The notes under the pieces were generated by a model. The model was not told the DNA's origin and did not search any database. It saw nothing but the letters and a program-made list of their open reading frames with translations. A program made the position numbers and the translations under genes. A DNA stretch of 10,874 nt. Source: Baffinella frigidus. Taxonomy: Eukaryota > Cryptophyceae > Cryptomonadales > Baffinellaceae. This document shows, one piece after another, positions 1 to 5,197 of this stretch (its first letter is position 1; the number at the start of each line of letters is the position of its first letter). The DNA lies in contig MU646355.1 in the NCBI GenBank assembly GCA_026770585.1, forward strand, positions 597,956-608,829. The letters are read 5' to 3'.

Positions 1-90
1 GATGATAGAAAGACGCAGTCGGTTTGAGGTGCGGGGTGTCGTCGCGCGGCAGGCGTGGGCGACGCGATTCCAGACGGGGAGTGCGGAGCG

Positions 91-118
91 GGATCTCGCG
101 CGCGCCGCCCTCTTCAGG
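91..118 (+). repeat. 28-bp GC-rich direct repeat, copy 1
   Basis: A GGATCTCGCGCGCGCC-type stretch recurs at 335-362 with a single mismatch, and in a shortened form at 622-635. The M1 element at 122-312 lies just between copies 1 and 2, so the repeat brackets it at short distance (3 bp on the left, 22 bp on the right). The strongly CG-rich alternating core is notable. No gene is seen in 1-90, which holds only GC-rich unique sequence. Confidence 0.75.
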
Positions 119-121
119 TAC

Positions 122-312
122 CCACACCAGAATGCTAGAGGGCCCTATTTAAAACCGATGTGCTTTTAAAAGTGGGTATTCGTGTAGTAACTTTTGTTCA
201 TTGGTCACGTAACTCTGCGAAATTAGCACAGGCGCGAGGTTGAAACACCTTATCCTGGTACAAATATTTACAACCCTACATGTAAATAGGATCCTCCAGC
301 ATTCTCGAGTGG
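122..312 (-). mobile_element. M1 MITE, copy A (191 bp, complete)
   Basis: The element begins CCACACCAGAATGCTAGAGG and ends with the complement of CCACTCGAGAATGCTGGAGG, giving imperfect terminal inverted repeats of about 27 bp. On the minus strand the interior matches copies at 1095 and 6630, including TTGTAAATATTTGTACC and a GTTACTACAC segment. There is no coding capacity. No target-site duplication is evident at either edge. It is a non-autonomous DNA element by structure; the superfamily is not identifiable. Confidence 0.8.
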
Positions 313-334
313 AACCCACACCAGGTCCTTAGTG

Positions 335-601
335 GGATCTCGCGCGCGCCGCCCTCTTCCGGTGACCTTAAACCCTACACCTAAACCCTACACCCTCTCT
401 GTACACCCGGAACCATGCTCCCAGGCATAACCCTACCGTATGACCCTAGGGGTGGTGTGTGTCGCGCCCTCTTCAGGTGACCCTGCACCCTCCTCCCATC
501 CATCCTCCTGGCTCGAGCGCGGTTTTCATGTTCCGACGTTTGGCTTTGGGCTTTGGACTTTAGGGGAACCACAGACTTCGGAAGTTTGAGGTCTGGGGTT
601 T
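335..601 (+). repeat. Degenerate tandem duplication, unit 1
   Basis: In order the unit holds the GC-rich repeat, short CCCTACACC/CTAAACCC telomere-like stretches, a CTCTTCAGG(T/G) block followed by CACCCTCCTCC, and the block GGCTTTGGGCTTTGGACTT followed by GACTTCGGAAGTTT. The same blocks recur in the same order at 622-1015. Many substitutions separate the two, so the duplication is old. This unit lacks the 143-bp TIR element present in unit 2 and therefore acts as the empty-site version. Confidence 0.75.
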
Positions 602-760
602 ATATTCGCGAGTAACAGCTAGGATCTCGCGCTGCAGGTGACCCCTACACCTGAACCCTACACCCTTTCTATAAACCCGGAACCCTCAGCCCACTTAGTC
701 CTGCCGCTCGTTTGCGCCGCGCTCTTCAGGGAACCCTACACCCTCCTCCTACCGAATCAA

Positions 761-903
761 AACACTACGGGATACCATCAGCCCCGGATATCCGGGGTCA
801 GCCCCGGATATCCGGAGATAACGTGTTCAACCATTGCCGACTTTTGGCGTGTTTCGTAAGCAACAATTCACTAATTAACTTTAGGAACGTTCCCCGTAGT
901 GTT
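761..903. mobile_element. 143-bp TIR element inside unit 2
   Basis: The termini are AACACTACGGG and CCCCGTAGTGTT, an 11-12 bp inverted repeat. The interior carries two near-tandem palindromes (782-797 and 802-817). The corresponding place in unit 1 (near 498-506) lacks it, which supports insertion after the tandem duplication. No clear target-site duplication is visible and there is no ORF of note. Confidence 0.6.
782..817. repeat. Double palindrome CCGGATATCCGG
   Basis: CCCCGGATATCCGGGG (782-797) is a perfect 16-bp palindrome. It is followed after 4 bp by CCCCGGATATCCGGAG (802-817), which keeps the 12-bp core. The period is 20 bp. It lies within the TIR element at 761-903. Confidence 0.8.
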
Positions 904-1051
904 CTGAGTGGCAGCCTCCTGGCACGTGCCCGTTTTTTTATGTTCCAACCGTTGGCTTTGGGCTTTGGACTTTGGGGGAACCCTAGACTTCGGAAGTTTA
1001 TGAGGTTTGGGGTTTCGGCTGGGACAAAATAAGTCAGGTGTGTTACCCCCT

Positions 1052-1080
1052 TTGCAGGACGCAGAAGAAGGTCGCGCGGC
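1052..1080 (+). repeat. 29-bp perfect repeat, copy 1
   Basis: The stretch from TTGCAGGACGCAGAAG to GTCGCGCGGC is identical to 1966-1994. Both copies are preceded by a pyrimidine-rich run and the sequence GCAG|G, which resembles an intron acceptor. One frame reads DAEEGRAAG in both copies. The flanking DNA differs, so the identity is local. Whether it is an exon edge or a plain repeat cannot be told from here. Confidence 0.7.
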
Positions 1081-1095
1081 GGGGGTAGTCTGTAC
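1066..1095 (+). repeat. 30-bp direct repeat left of M1 copy B
   Basis: AGAAGGTCGCGCGGCGGGGG and the following AGTCTGTAC are repeated at 1243-1272 with three differences. The two copies bracket the M1 element 1095-1243. It overlaps the 3' part of the 29-bp repeat. Confidence 0.75.
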
Positions 1096-1243
1096 CACTC
1101 GAGAATGCTGGAGGGTCCTATTTACAAGTGGGGTTGTAAATATTTGTACCAGGATAGGGTGTTCCAACCTCATGACTGTGCAATATTTGCAGAGGTACGT
1201 GACCAATCAACGAAAGTTACTACACAAATGCCCACTTGTAAAA
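1095..1243 (+). mobile_element. M1 MITE, copy B (right end missing)
   Basis: It starts CCACTCGAGAATGCTGGAGG and follows the M1 consensus through TTTACAAGTGGG, TTGTAAATATTTGTACC, GAAAGTTACTACACAAATG and CCCACTTGTAAA. The subterminal pair TTTACAAGTGGG / CCCACTTGTAAA is perfectly inverted. About 40 bp of the right terminus found in copies A and C is absent. In its place is a second copy of the left-flanking DNA (1243-1272). Overlapping short open frames here are shadows of the element. Confidence 0.8.
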
Positions 1244-1272
1244 GAAGGTCGCGCCGCTGGGGTAGTCCGTAC
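1243..1272 (+). repeat. 30-bp direct repeat right of M1 copy B
   Basis: This is the partner of 1066-1095. It replaces the lost right terminus of M1 copy B. It runs into the 14-bp palindrome AGTCCGTACGGACT at 1264-1277. Confidence 0.75.
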
Positions 1273-1285
1273 GGACTTCGTGAAT

Positions 1286-1348
1286 AACCCCCCAGTGAAT
1301 GAGCCATAGGCCCTACGGTAGGCTATACCGTAGGGACATAGGGGGGTT
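1286..1348. repeat. 63-bp nested foldback
   Basis: The outer arms are AACCCCCC (1286-1293) and GGGGGGTT (1341-1348). The inner hairpin has perfect 10-bp arms CCCTACGGTA (1311-1320) and TACCGTAGGG (1326-1335) around a 5-nt loop. The inner arms match the CCCTAC-N-GTAGGG motif that recurs in M2 and M3. Confidence 0.65.
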
Positions 1349-1371
1349 CCTACGGATAAGGACACGGAAGG

Positions 1372-1388
1372 CGGCCCGATTCGGGCCG
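1372..1388. repeat. Short GC hairpin
   Basis: CGGCCCGA and TCGGGCCG form perfect 8-bp arms around one base, followed by AAAATCG. It is just left of the M2 variant. In a eukaryotic setting it should not be read as a terminator. Confidence 0.6.
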
Positions 1389-1415
1389 AAAATCGCTTCG
1401 TAGCCCGCTGTGTGG

Positions 1416-1508
1416 AGTGGCCATAGGGTGAATATTCACCCTAACTCGCCCTAGGCAGGTCCTAGGGCCCTACCGTAGGGCGTATGAGCCTGCTGGGCAC
1501 TTAAGGGA
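1416..1508 (+). mobile_element. M2 element, variant copy with exchanged palindrome
   Basis: From CCTAGGCAGGTCCTAGGG to CTGGGCACTTAAGGGA it matches the M2 copies at 2741 and 4276, and it ends in TA (1509-1510). On the left only AGTGGCCA of the terminal repeat is kept. The palindrome after AGTGGCCA is TAGGGTGAATATTCACCCTA (1424-1443). The other copies have GGCGGTCAAATTTGACCGCC or a near match there. Both forms are 20 bp and palindromic. Confidence 0.75.
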
Positions 1509-1510
1509 TA

Positions 1511-1965
1511 AGAAGCTCCATCAAAATAGAGGGGATTTCTTCCCCCGCTGTGTCCCTTTGCATCGTCGCACGCCACTCGGTGGGCTTCGAGGGTTTCGGA
1601 TTTGAATTTGGGGCCGGGTTCTGGGGTGGCACGTGACCAAATGTACACCAGAAAATCCTTAAAGTTAATTACATCTGGGCAAGTTGACTTTTGTTGAAAG
1701 GTCCGTAGTCCACCGTGTGGGGGCTACAGGTTTGGACCGCGCAAGAGTGGAGGGCAGAGTGCCGTGAAGTAAAAATAGCCAAATCTGGCTATTTTGAAAA
1801 GTTCACAAGTCAATATTCCCCGCCGAGAAAAATCGAAATTTCGGAAAGTTGATACAAATTCCGTGTGAACTGACTTGTTTTCCCAGGTCAGTCTTACACT
1901 CTTGCGTTGGAGTTTTCTGCAGTCTCTTGCAGATGTACTTCCTCACAGTAAAGCAACTTTCTCCG
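1511..1965. other. Non-repeat spacer with one hairpin, no gene seen
   Basis: No convincing gene or repeat was found. A perfect 10-bp-arm hairpin AAAATAGCCA-AATC-TGGCTATTTT lies at 1772-1795. An open frame on the minus strand (1451-1648) overlaps M2 and has no recognisable features. The 3' end is pyrimidine-rich and runs into the 29-bp repeat at 1966. Confidence 0.5.
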
Positions 1966-1994
1966 TTGCAGGACGCAGAAGAAGGTCGCGCGGC
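1966..1994 (+). repeat. 29-bp perfect repeat, copy 2
   Basis: It is identical to 1052-1080. Here it is preceded by CTTTCTCCG and continues directly into the left border repeat of the pyrimidine cassette (1994-2026). The same frame reads DAEEGRAAGGAS. Confidence 0.7.
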
Positions 1995-2026
1995 TGGCGG
2001 CGCGTCCCTTACAGGTTGCGAGCCCC
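1994..2026 (+). repeat. Left border repeat of cassette 1 (pyrimidine payload)
   Basis: CTGGCGGCGCGTC followed by ACAGGTTGCGAGCCCC is repeated at 2457-2489 with three mismatches. Both copies are followed by TTC(T/A)TCTTC. The last 15 bases, as GGGGCTCGCAACCTG on the minus strand, also appear at 3342-3356 on the plus strand. Confidence 0.8.
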
Positions 2027-2346
2027 TTCTTCTTCTGCGTCTTCTGCTTCTTCCTCTTCATCCTCTTTTTCCTCTTCCTCTTCCTCTTCTTCATCTGTTT
2101 CCCCTTCTTCTTCTTCTTCTGTTTCGTTTTCTTGTTCTTCTTCTCTTCTTCTTCTTCTTCTTCTTCTTCTTCTGCTTCTTCTTCCTCCTCCTCCTCCTCC
2201 TCCTCTTCTTCCTCTTCTTCTTCTTCTCCTCCTCCTTCTTCTTCTCCTCCTTCTTCTTCGTCTCCTTCTTCTTCTTCTTCACGACCCTCAGAAAGGACTG
2301 CTTCTTCTTCCTCCTCCTCCTCCTCCTCCTCCTCCTCCTCTTCTTT
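2027..2346 (+). repeat. Polypyrimidine microsatellite (CTT/CCT)n
   Basis: About 320 bp are almost entirely C and T on this strand, mainly CTT and CCT triplets with scattered single G or A and one break near 2280-2300 (ACGACCCTCAGAAAGGACTG). Apparent poly-Ser, poly-Leu, poly-Glu and poly-Lys/Arg frames on both strands are products of the triplet repeat and are not annotated as proteins. Long mirror-symmetric polypurine/polypyrimidine DNA can form triplexes. Confidence 0.95.
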
Positions 2347-2350
2347 ATTA
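2337..2350 (+). repeat. Right border repeat of cassette 1
   Basis: CCTCTTCTTTATTA closes the pyrimidine tract and is repeated exactly at 2667-2680, where it closes the CCCTAAA array. Confidence 0.75.
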
Positions 2351-2456
2351 GAGCGGATTTTGCGTCTGTTGGCCACACCAAAACGATAAATAAAAAAACT
2401 CCAAAAGTCAACAGTGCTAGCACCTAAACTGTCAACTTCTGAAATTGTTTCATCGT

Positions 2457-2489
2457 CTGGCGGCGCGTCTCGCACAGGTTGCGAGCCCC
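2457..2489 (+). repeat. Left border repeat of cassette 2 (telomeric payload)
   Basis: This is the partner of 1994-2026. It is followed within 10 bp by the CCCTAAA/CCCTACA array instead of the pyrimidine tract. The 105-bp segment 2351-2456 between the cassettes is unique apart from GTCAAC motifs and codes for nothing evident. Confidence 0.8.
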
Positions 2490-2498
2490 TTCATCTTC

Positions 2499-2668
2499 CT
2501 ACACCCTACACCCTAAACCCCAAACCCCAAACCCTACACCCTACACCCTACACCCTACACCCTACACCCTTAACCCTTAACCCTAAACCCTCAACCCTCA
2601 ACCCTCAACCCTAAATCCTAAACCCTAAACCCTAAACCCTAAACCCTAAACCCTAAACCCTAAACCCC
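2499..2668 (-). repeat. Interstitial telomeric array, C-rich strand (CCCTAAA)n
   Basis: About 170 bp of CCCTACA, CCCTAAA, CCCTCAA and CCCTTAA units, ending in about seven uninterrupted CCCTAAA units. The G-rich strand is the minus strand. The array grades from degenerate (left) to perfect (right). It is bounded on both sides by non-telomeric repeats, so it is interstitial and not a chromosome end. Confidence 0.95.
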
Positions 2669-2680
2669 TCTTCTTTATTA
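2667..2680 (+). repeat. Right border repeat of cassette 2
   Basis: CCTCTTCTTTATTA, identical to 2337-2350, directly follows the last CCCTAAA unit and is followed by CTCTCGAGC. Confidence 0.75.
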
Positions 2681-2740
2681 CTCTCGAGCTTATAAATCAG
2701 GGGTTCAAAAGGCTACGCGCCGATAGGCCTACCTCAAATA

Positions 2741-2841
2741 TCCCTTAAGTGGCCAGGCGGTCAAATTTGACCGCCAAGAGGTCCTAGGCAGGTCCTAGGG
2801 CCCTACGGTAGGGCGTATGGGCCTACTGGCCACTTAAGGGA
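2741..2841 (+). mobile_element. M2 element, complete 101-bp copy
   Basis: The terminal inverted repeats are TCCCTTAAGTGGCCAG and CTGGCCACTTAAGGGA, perfect over 16 bp, and flanked on both sides by TA (2739-2740, 2842-2843). Inside lie the perfect palindrome GGCGGTCAAATTTGACCGCC (2756-2775) and the core CCTAGGGCCCTACGGTAGGG. TA duplication with short TIRs is the Tc1/mariner-type hallmark; assignment of a non-coding element on this basis is inference. Confidence 0.85.
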
Positions 2842-2897
2842 TATCGCCTGTCCGAGCCAATTTAGTAGCCTGTCCCGGTTCAAACCCTGTCTGGGTA

Positions 2898-3014
2898 CAG
2901 GGGAACCTCGCTCATAAGAAACCGCCTCCCCTAGGACCCTACAGTAGGTCCATGCCTAGGGCCCTATGGTGGTCATAGGGGGGGGGGCGCTTTCTTATGA
3001 GCGAGGTACCCCTG
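2898..3014 (+). mobile_element. M3 element, copy 1 (117 bp, complete)
   Basis: The TIR is CAGGGG(T/A)ACCTCGCTCAT continuing AAGAAA, mirrored at the right end, with TA on both sides (2896-2897, 3015-3016). The interior is CCTAGGACCCTACAGTAGG, then ATGCCTAGGGCCCTATGG, then a 10-G run. The tip is reminiscent of pogo/Tigger-type termini (CAG...ACCTCG, TA target), which is a family-level inference from memory. There is no ORF. Confidence 0.85.
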
Positions 3015-3016
3015 TA

Positions 3017-3076
3017 GGCATAGGCCTACTGTAGGGTCCGATGGGGGGTTGGTTTCTTATGAGCGAGGTACCCCTG
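3017..3076 (-). mobile_element. M3 half-copy abutting copy 1
   Basis: Immediately after the TA that ends copy 1, an inverted M3 core (CCTACTGTAGGGTCC) leads into a G-rich run, GGTTTCTTATGAGCGAGG and TACCCCTG, then TA (3077-3078). The outer half on the other side is missing. The segment 3079-3229 is G-rich unique DNA with no gene seen. Confidence 0.75.
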
Positions 3077-3229
3077 TACTACATGGCGTGCACCTAGTCA
3101 GACGGGAGGTGGGAGAAGAGGGTGGGTGTGCGAGGTTGGCGGTGTTTTCGAAGTTTTCCGTTGGCTGACATGACAGTCGGTCGGGGGACTCTGCAAGGAC
3201 TCTAGGGTCCTCGATCTCCAAGGGGGTAT

Positions 3230-3264
3230 GCGTTTTCTCATGAGCGAGGCAGGTACCCCTCTAA
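3230..3264. mobile_element. M3 terminal fragment
   Basis: GCGTTTTCTCATGAGCGAGG followed by CAGGTACCCCTC is an M3 right terminus with a 4-bp insertion and a changed last base. No left half is recognisable. The segment 3265-3443 is GC-rich. It contains one more copy of GGGGCTCGCAACCTG (3342-3356). Its open frames on both strands have no recognisable domain. Confidence 0.6.
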
Positions 3265-3445
3265 CGCTCGCACGGGCGCAGGAGGTGCTCGCTGGGGAGG
3301 GACTCGCGGGTGCGTGAGATACAGGGCGGTTGTTCGTGGGTGGGGCTCGCAACCTGCGCGGGGGGTTGCATGGGGTGCTTCGAGCGCCCTCGAGAGCGGG
3401 CGATGACCGAGGTGTTTCTCGCGAAGGACACTCACCCCGCATCTA

Positions 3446-3567
3446 CAGGGGTACCTCTCTCATAAGAAACCGCCTCCCACTAGGACCTTACAGTAGGCCT
3501 ACGCCTAGGGCCCTACGGTGGTCCTAGGGGGGGGGGGGGGCAGTTTTTTGTGAGCGAGGCACCCCTT
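3446..3567 (+). mobile_element. M3 element, copy 2 (122 bp)
   Basis: A left terminus CAGGGGTACCTCTCTCATAAG after TA (3444-3445) pairs with a diverged right terminus TTTTTTGTGAGCGAGGCACC ending CCCTT before TA (3568-3569). The core is CTAGGACCTTACAGTAGG and then CCTAGGGCCCTACGG, with a 14-G run, the longest in the family. 3570-3612 holds another degenerate CCTACCGTAGG core relic. Confidence 0.8.
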
Positions 3568-3661
3568 TAGGGGGTCCTATGATCGTAGGAATAGTCCTAC
3601 CGTAGGACCCGGCACTGTGGAATGTAGAATTGCATGAGGACGAGCCGTGCGTGGGTGCGTG

Positions 3662-3800
3662 CCACCAACCCTCACAGTCTGGGCAAATCGGGGGAAATGG
3701 CTCCAAAAATCCCCTTGAAGGCCGTTGGATTCCGACGGCCTCCAATGGGGATTTGGTGTTTTTGACTTTTTCGATTTGCCCAAGTTGTGAGGGTTGGTGG
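3662..3800. mobile_element. 139-bp foldback element
   Basis: The arms CCACCAACCCTCACA...GGGCAAATCG and CGATTTGCCC...TGTGAGGGTTGGTGG are inverted over about 29 bp with a few mismatches. Inside, AAATCCCC/GGGGATTT and AGGCCGT/ACGGCCT form further stem segments, so most of the element can fold on itself. It abuts the M3 copy at 3801, whose left tip is damaged there. No target duplication is seen. The two open frames across it (one per strand) are mirror images created by the inverted arms. Confidence 0.75.
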
Positions 3801-3916
3801 AGGGTTACCTCGCTCATAAGAAACGCCACCTCCCCTAGGACCACCATAGGCCCCTAGGCATAGTCCTACTGTAGGGTCCTAGGGGGTGGCGCTTTCTTAT
3901 GAGCGAGGTACCCCTG
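3801..3916 (-). mobile_element. M3 element, copy 3 (inverted, left tip damaged)
   Basis: The left end reads AGGGTTACCTCGCTCATAAG instead of CAGGGGTACCTCGC and has no TA. The right end is canonical (CTTATGAGCGAGGTACCCCT, then G and TA 3917-3918). The core runs in the opposite direction to copies 1, 2 and 4, with CCTACTGTAGGGTCC on the plus strand. Confidence 0.8.
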
Positions 3917-3918
3917 TA

Positions 3919-4036
3919 GCTCTGCCTGAGTTACTCTGGTCTCTTCAAAATGGGGAGACCGGAAGTTGATTTTCGGGTCGCGGTTCAAATCTGTCAACTT
4001 TTGGTGTGGACACGATCAGTCAACCCGAGGCAGAGC
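3919..4036. mobile_element. 118-bp TA-flanked element between two M3 copies
   Basis: The ends GCTCTGCCTGAGTTACT and the complement GCTCTGCCTCGGGTTGACT are inverted for about 14 bp with two mismatches. Both are bounded by the same TA dinucleotides that terminate the M3 copies on either side. The interior AAGTTGATTTTCGGGTCGCG and ATCTGTCAACTTTTGG resembles 6263-6309. There is no ORF. Confidence 0.65.
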
Positions 4037-4038
4037 TA

Positions 4039-4155
4039 CAGGGGTGCCTCGCCCATAAGAAAACGCCTTCCCCTAGGAGCCTACAGTAGGCCTATGCCTA
4101 GGGCCCTATGGTGGTCCTAGGGGGGGGGCGGTTTCTTATGAGCGAGGTACCCCTG
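4039..4155 (+). mobile_element. M3 element, copy 4 (117 bp, complete)
   Basis: The left terminus is CAGGGGTGCCTCGCCCATAAG after TA (4037-4038). The right terminus is TTTCTTATGAGCGAGGTACC, then CCTG and TA (4156-4157). The core is the same as copy 1, with a 9-G run. The length equals copy 1 exactly. 4158-4273 is unique DNA without a gene. Confidence 0.85.
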
Positions 4156-4275
4156 TAGAGGGAATGGACGTGCCATCGAAGTCACATGACGGGAGGAGGA
4201 GTCGCAGACAAAATCCGAAAGTAAAGCTCTTCCGCAGCGTTCTCGTGTCTGTCGCAGGCGCCCGCGAGTTGTTTA

Positions 4276-4376
4276 TCCCTTAAGTGGCCAGCCGGTCAAA
4301 TTTGACCCGCAAGAGGTCCTAGGCAGGTCCTAGGACCCTACGGTAGGGCGTATGCGCCTACTGGGCACTTAAGGGA
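4276..4376 (+). mobile_element. M2 element, second complete 101-bp copy
   Basis: The termini TCCCTTAAGTGGCCAG and CTGGGCACTTAAGGGA are flanked by TA (4274-4275, 4377-4378). The internal palindrome GCCGGTCAAATTTGACCCGC (4291-4310) has one mismatched pair. The core CCTAGGACCCTACGGTAGGG is present. The length is identical to the copy at 2741. Confidence 0.85.
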
Positions 4377-4378
4377 TA

Positions 4379-5023
4379 TTGACCATCAACTGCACTGCGT
4401 TTTTCTTCCCCGATGCCACCCGAGAAAATGAGCCATCCGGTTTTTAGGGAAGAAAGTCTTGATTGGTCTTTTGACTCGGAAGTAGATATATGACGCGTCC
4501 ACGTCTCAGCGAGCGACCCGGATCCTAGATCCAGGACCCTACGGCGCACTGCGACACTTACGCTTAGCTACCGTGGCAAGGGTGGATTATATGTGTCTTT
4601 TTAATTCGCGAAATACGCAATTCAAAGTCACTTGTTGACTCTGATTTATTTTGAATCTGAGCAGATTTTCGTGCATACCACAACGTCTCAGCCATAAAAC
4701 ACTTTTGAGACGGGAATTATGTCGAAACGTTGCGAGTATCAAGTTTTCTTGCTGCTGAACTTAATTCAATTAAAAACGCAACGTTTTATTATGTTTTACA
4801 CAATTCAGGCACCCCCCCCCAGCCATTCGGAGCACATGAACATGCTGAAAATTCGAATGTTCGATTTCTAAAGTCACCTCTCAGGTTGTTAGTCACGAGG
4901 GAAGTACTCTGGCAAAAACAAATATAGTACTGAATCAGAGGAGGGAAGTGGAAGAGTCCAGATGCGAGAACCACTCTATTGATCAAAGTTTCGTTCAGGC
5001 AAGAGGAGCTCTGTGTGAACTCC
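4379..5023. other. AT-richer unique spacer, no gene recognised
   Basis: This 645-bp stretch is the least repetitive part of the window. It has a 10-bp inverted repeat AAACGTTGCG / CGCAACGTTT (4725-4734, 4777-4786), a CGTCTCA/TGAGACG hairpin near 4684-4713, a TTAATTCAATTAA palindrome and a C9-10 run near 4812. Open frames of 63-65 codons on both strands have no domain or composition bias suggesting a gene. It could be an intergenic or regulatory stretch, but no defined promoter can be supported. Confidence 0.4.
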
Positions 5024-5156
5024 TTAGTGTTTAGGGGGCTTAAGGCTTAGGGGGTTTGGGTTTCGGGTTTAGGGGGTTAGGAGTTTAGGGTTTAGGTTCT
5101 AGGGTGTTCAGAGTTCAGGTTTCAGGGGGTTTAGGGTTTAGGGGTCTGGGTTTCGG
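5024..5156 (+). repeat. Degenerate telomeric array, G-rich strand
   Basis: About 130 bp of TTTAGGG variants (GTTTAGGGGG, TTTCGGG, TTCAGAG, TTTCAGGG). The orientation is opposite to the array at 2499-2668. It is strongly degraded, so it is an old interstitial tract. Confidence 0.85.
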
Positions 5157-5175
5157 CCTCCAAGTCGGCGAGGCT

Positions 5176-5197
5176 ACCCTAAACTGCAGTTTAGGGT
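5176..5197. repeat. Perfect 22-bp palindrome built from telomere units
   Basis: ACCCTAAA, then CTGCAG, then TTTAGGGT read as a perfect palindrome centred on a PstI-type hexamer. It lies just right of the degraded G-rich array. A 14-bp palindrome CCTAGGGCCCTAGG follows at 5214-5227. Confidence 0.9.

Larger units (their letters stand above)
622..1015 (+). repeat. Degenerate tandem duplication, unit 2
   Basis: This unit repeats the ordered blocks of 335-601. Its left end is a shortened GC-rich repeat. It is about 130 bp longer than unit 1, mainly because a TIR element sits at 761-903 between the CACCCTCCTCC block and the CCTCCTGGC block. Open frames across it are short and differ between the units, so it is not considered coding. 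Confidence 0.75.

Noticed and set aside
1007-1309. 100-codon plus-strand frame and the overlapping minus-strand frame at 871-1206
   Set aside because: They run across the end of the tandem unit, the 29-bp repeat and M1 copy B; the apparent peptide repeat is due to the 30-bp DNA repeat bracketing M1.
1372-1392. Rho-independent terminator (GC hairpin followed by AAAA)
   Set aside because: There is no bacterial gene context and no T run; the window is eukaryotic.
1849-2475. Long open frames on both strands giving poly-Leu/Ser/Phe, poly-Glu and poly-Lys/Arg proteins
   Set aside because: They are translations of the CTT/CCT microsatellite in every frame. The composition is fully explained by the triplet repeat, and no unique domain flanks it.
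2866-2895. tRNA-like T-loop (CGGTTCAAACC)
   Set aside because: The flanking bases do not form a 5-bp T stem and no D or anticodon arm or acceptor stem can be assembled around it.
3098-3442. 114-codon minus-strand proline/arginine/serine-rich frame
   Set aside because: It crosses an M3 terminus and GC-rich DNA, overlaps other open frames and has no recognisable domain.
3524-3857. Open frames on both strands with similar peptides (QSGQIGGNGSKNPLEG and the inverted partner)
   Set aside because: The arms of the 139-bp foldback create mirrored frames; there is no independent evidence of coding.
5176-5197. Telomere-telomere fusion point
   Set aside because: End fusion would place the G-rich strand before the C-rich strand. 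The order here is reversed and the units are few, so it is reported only as a palindrome.
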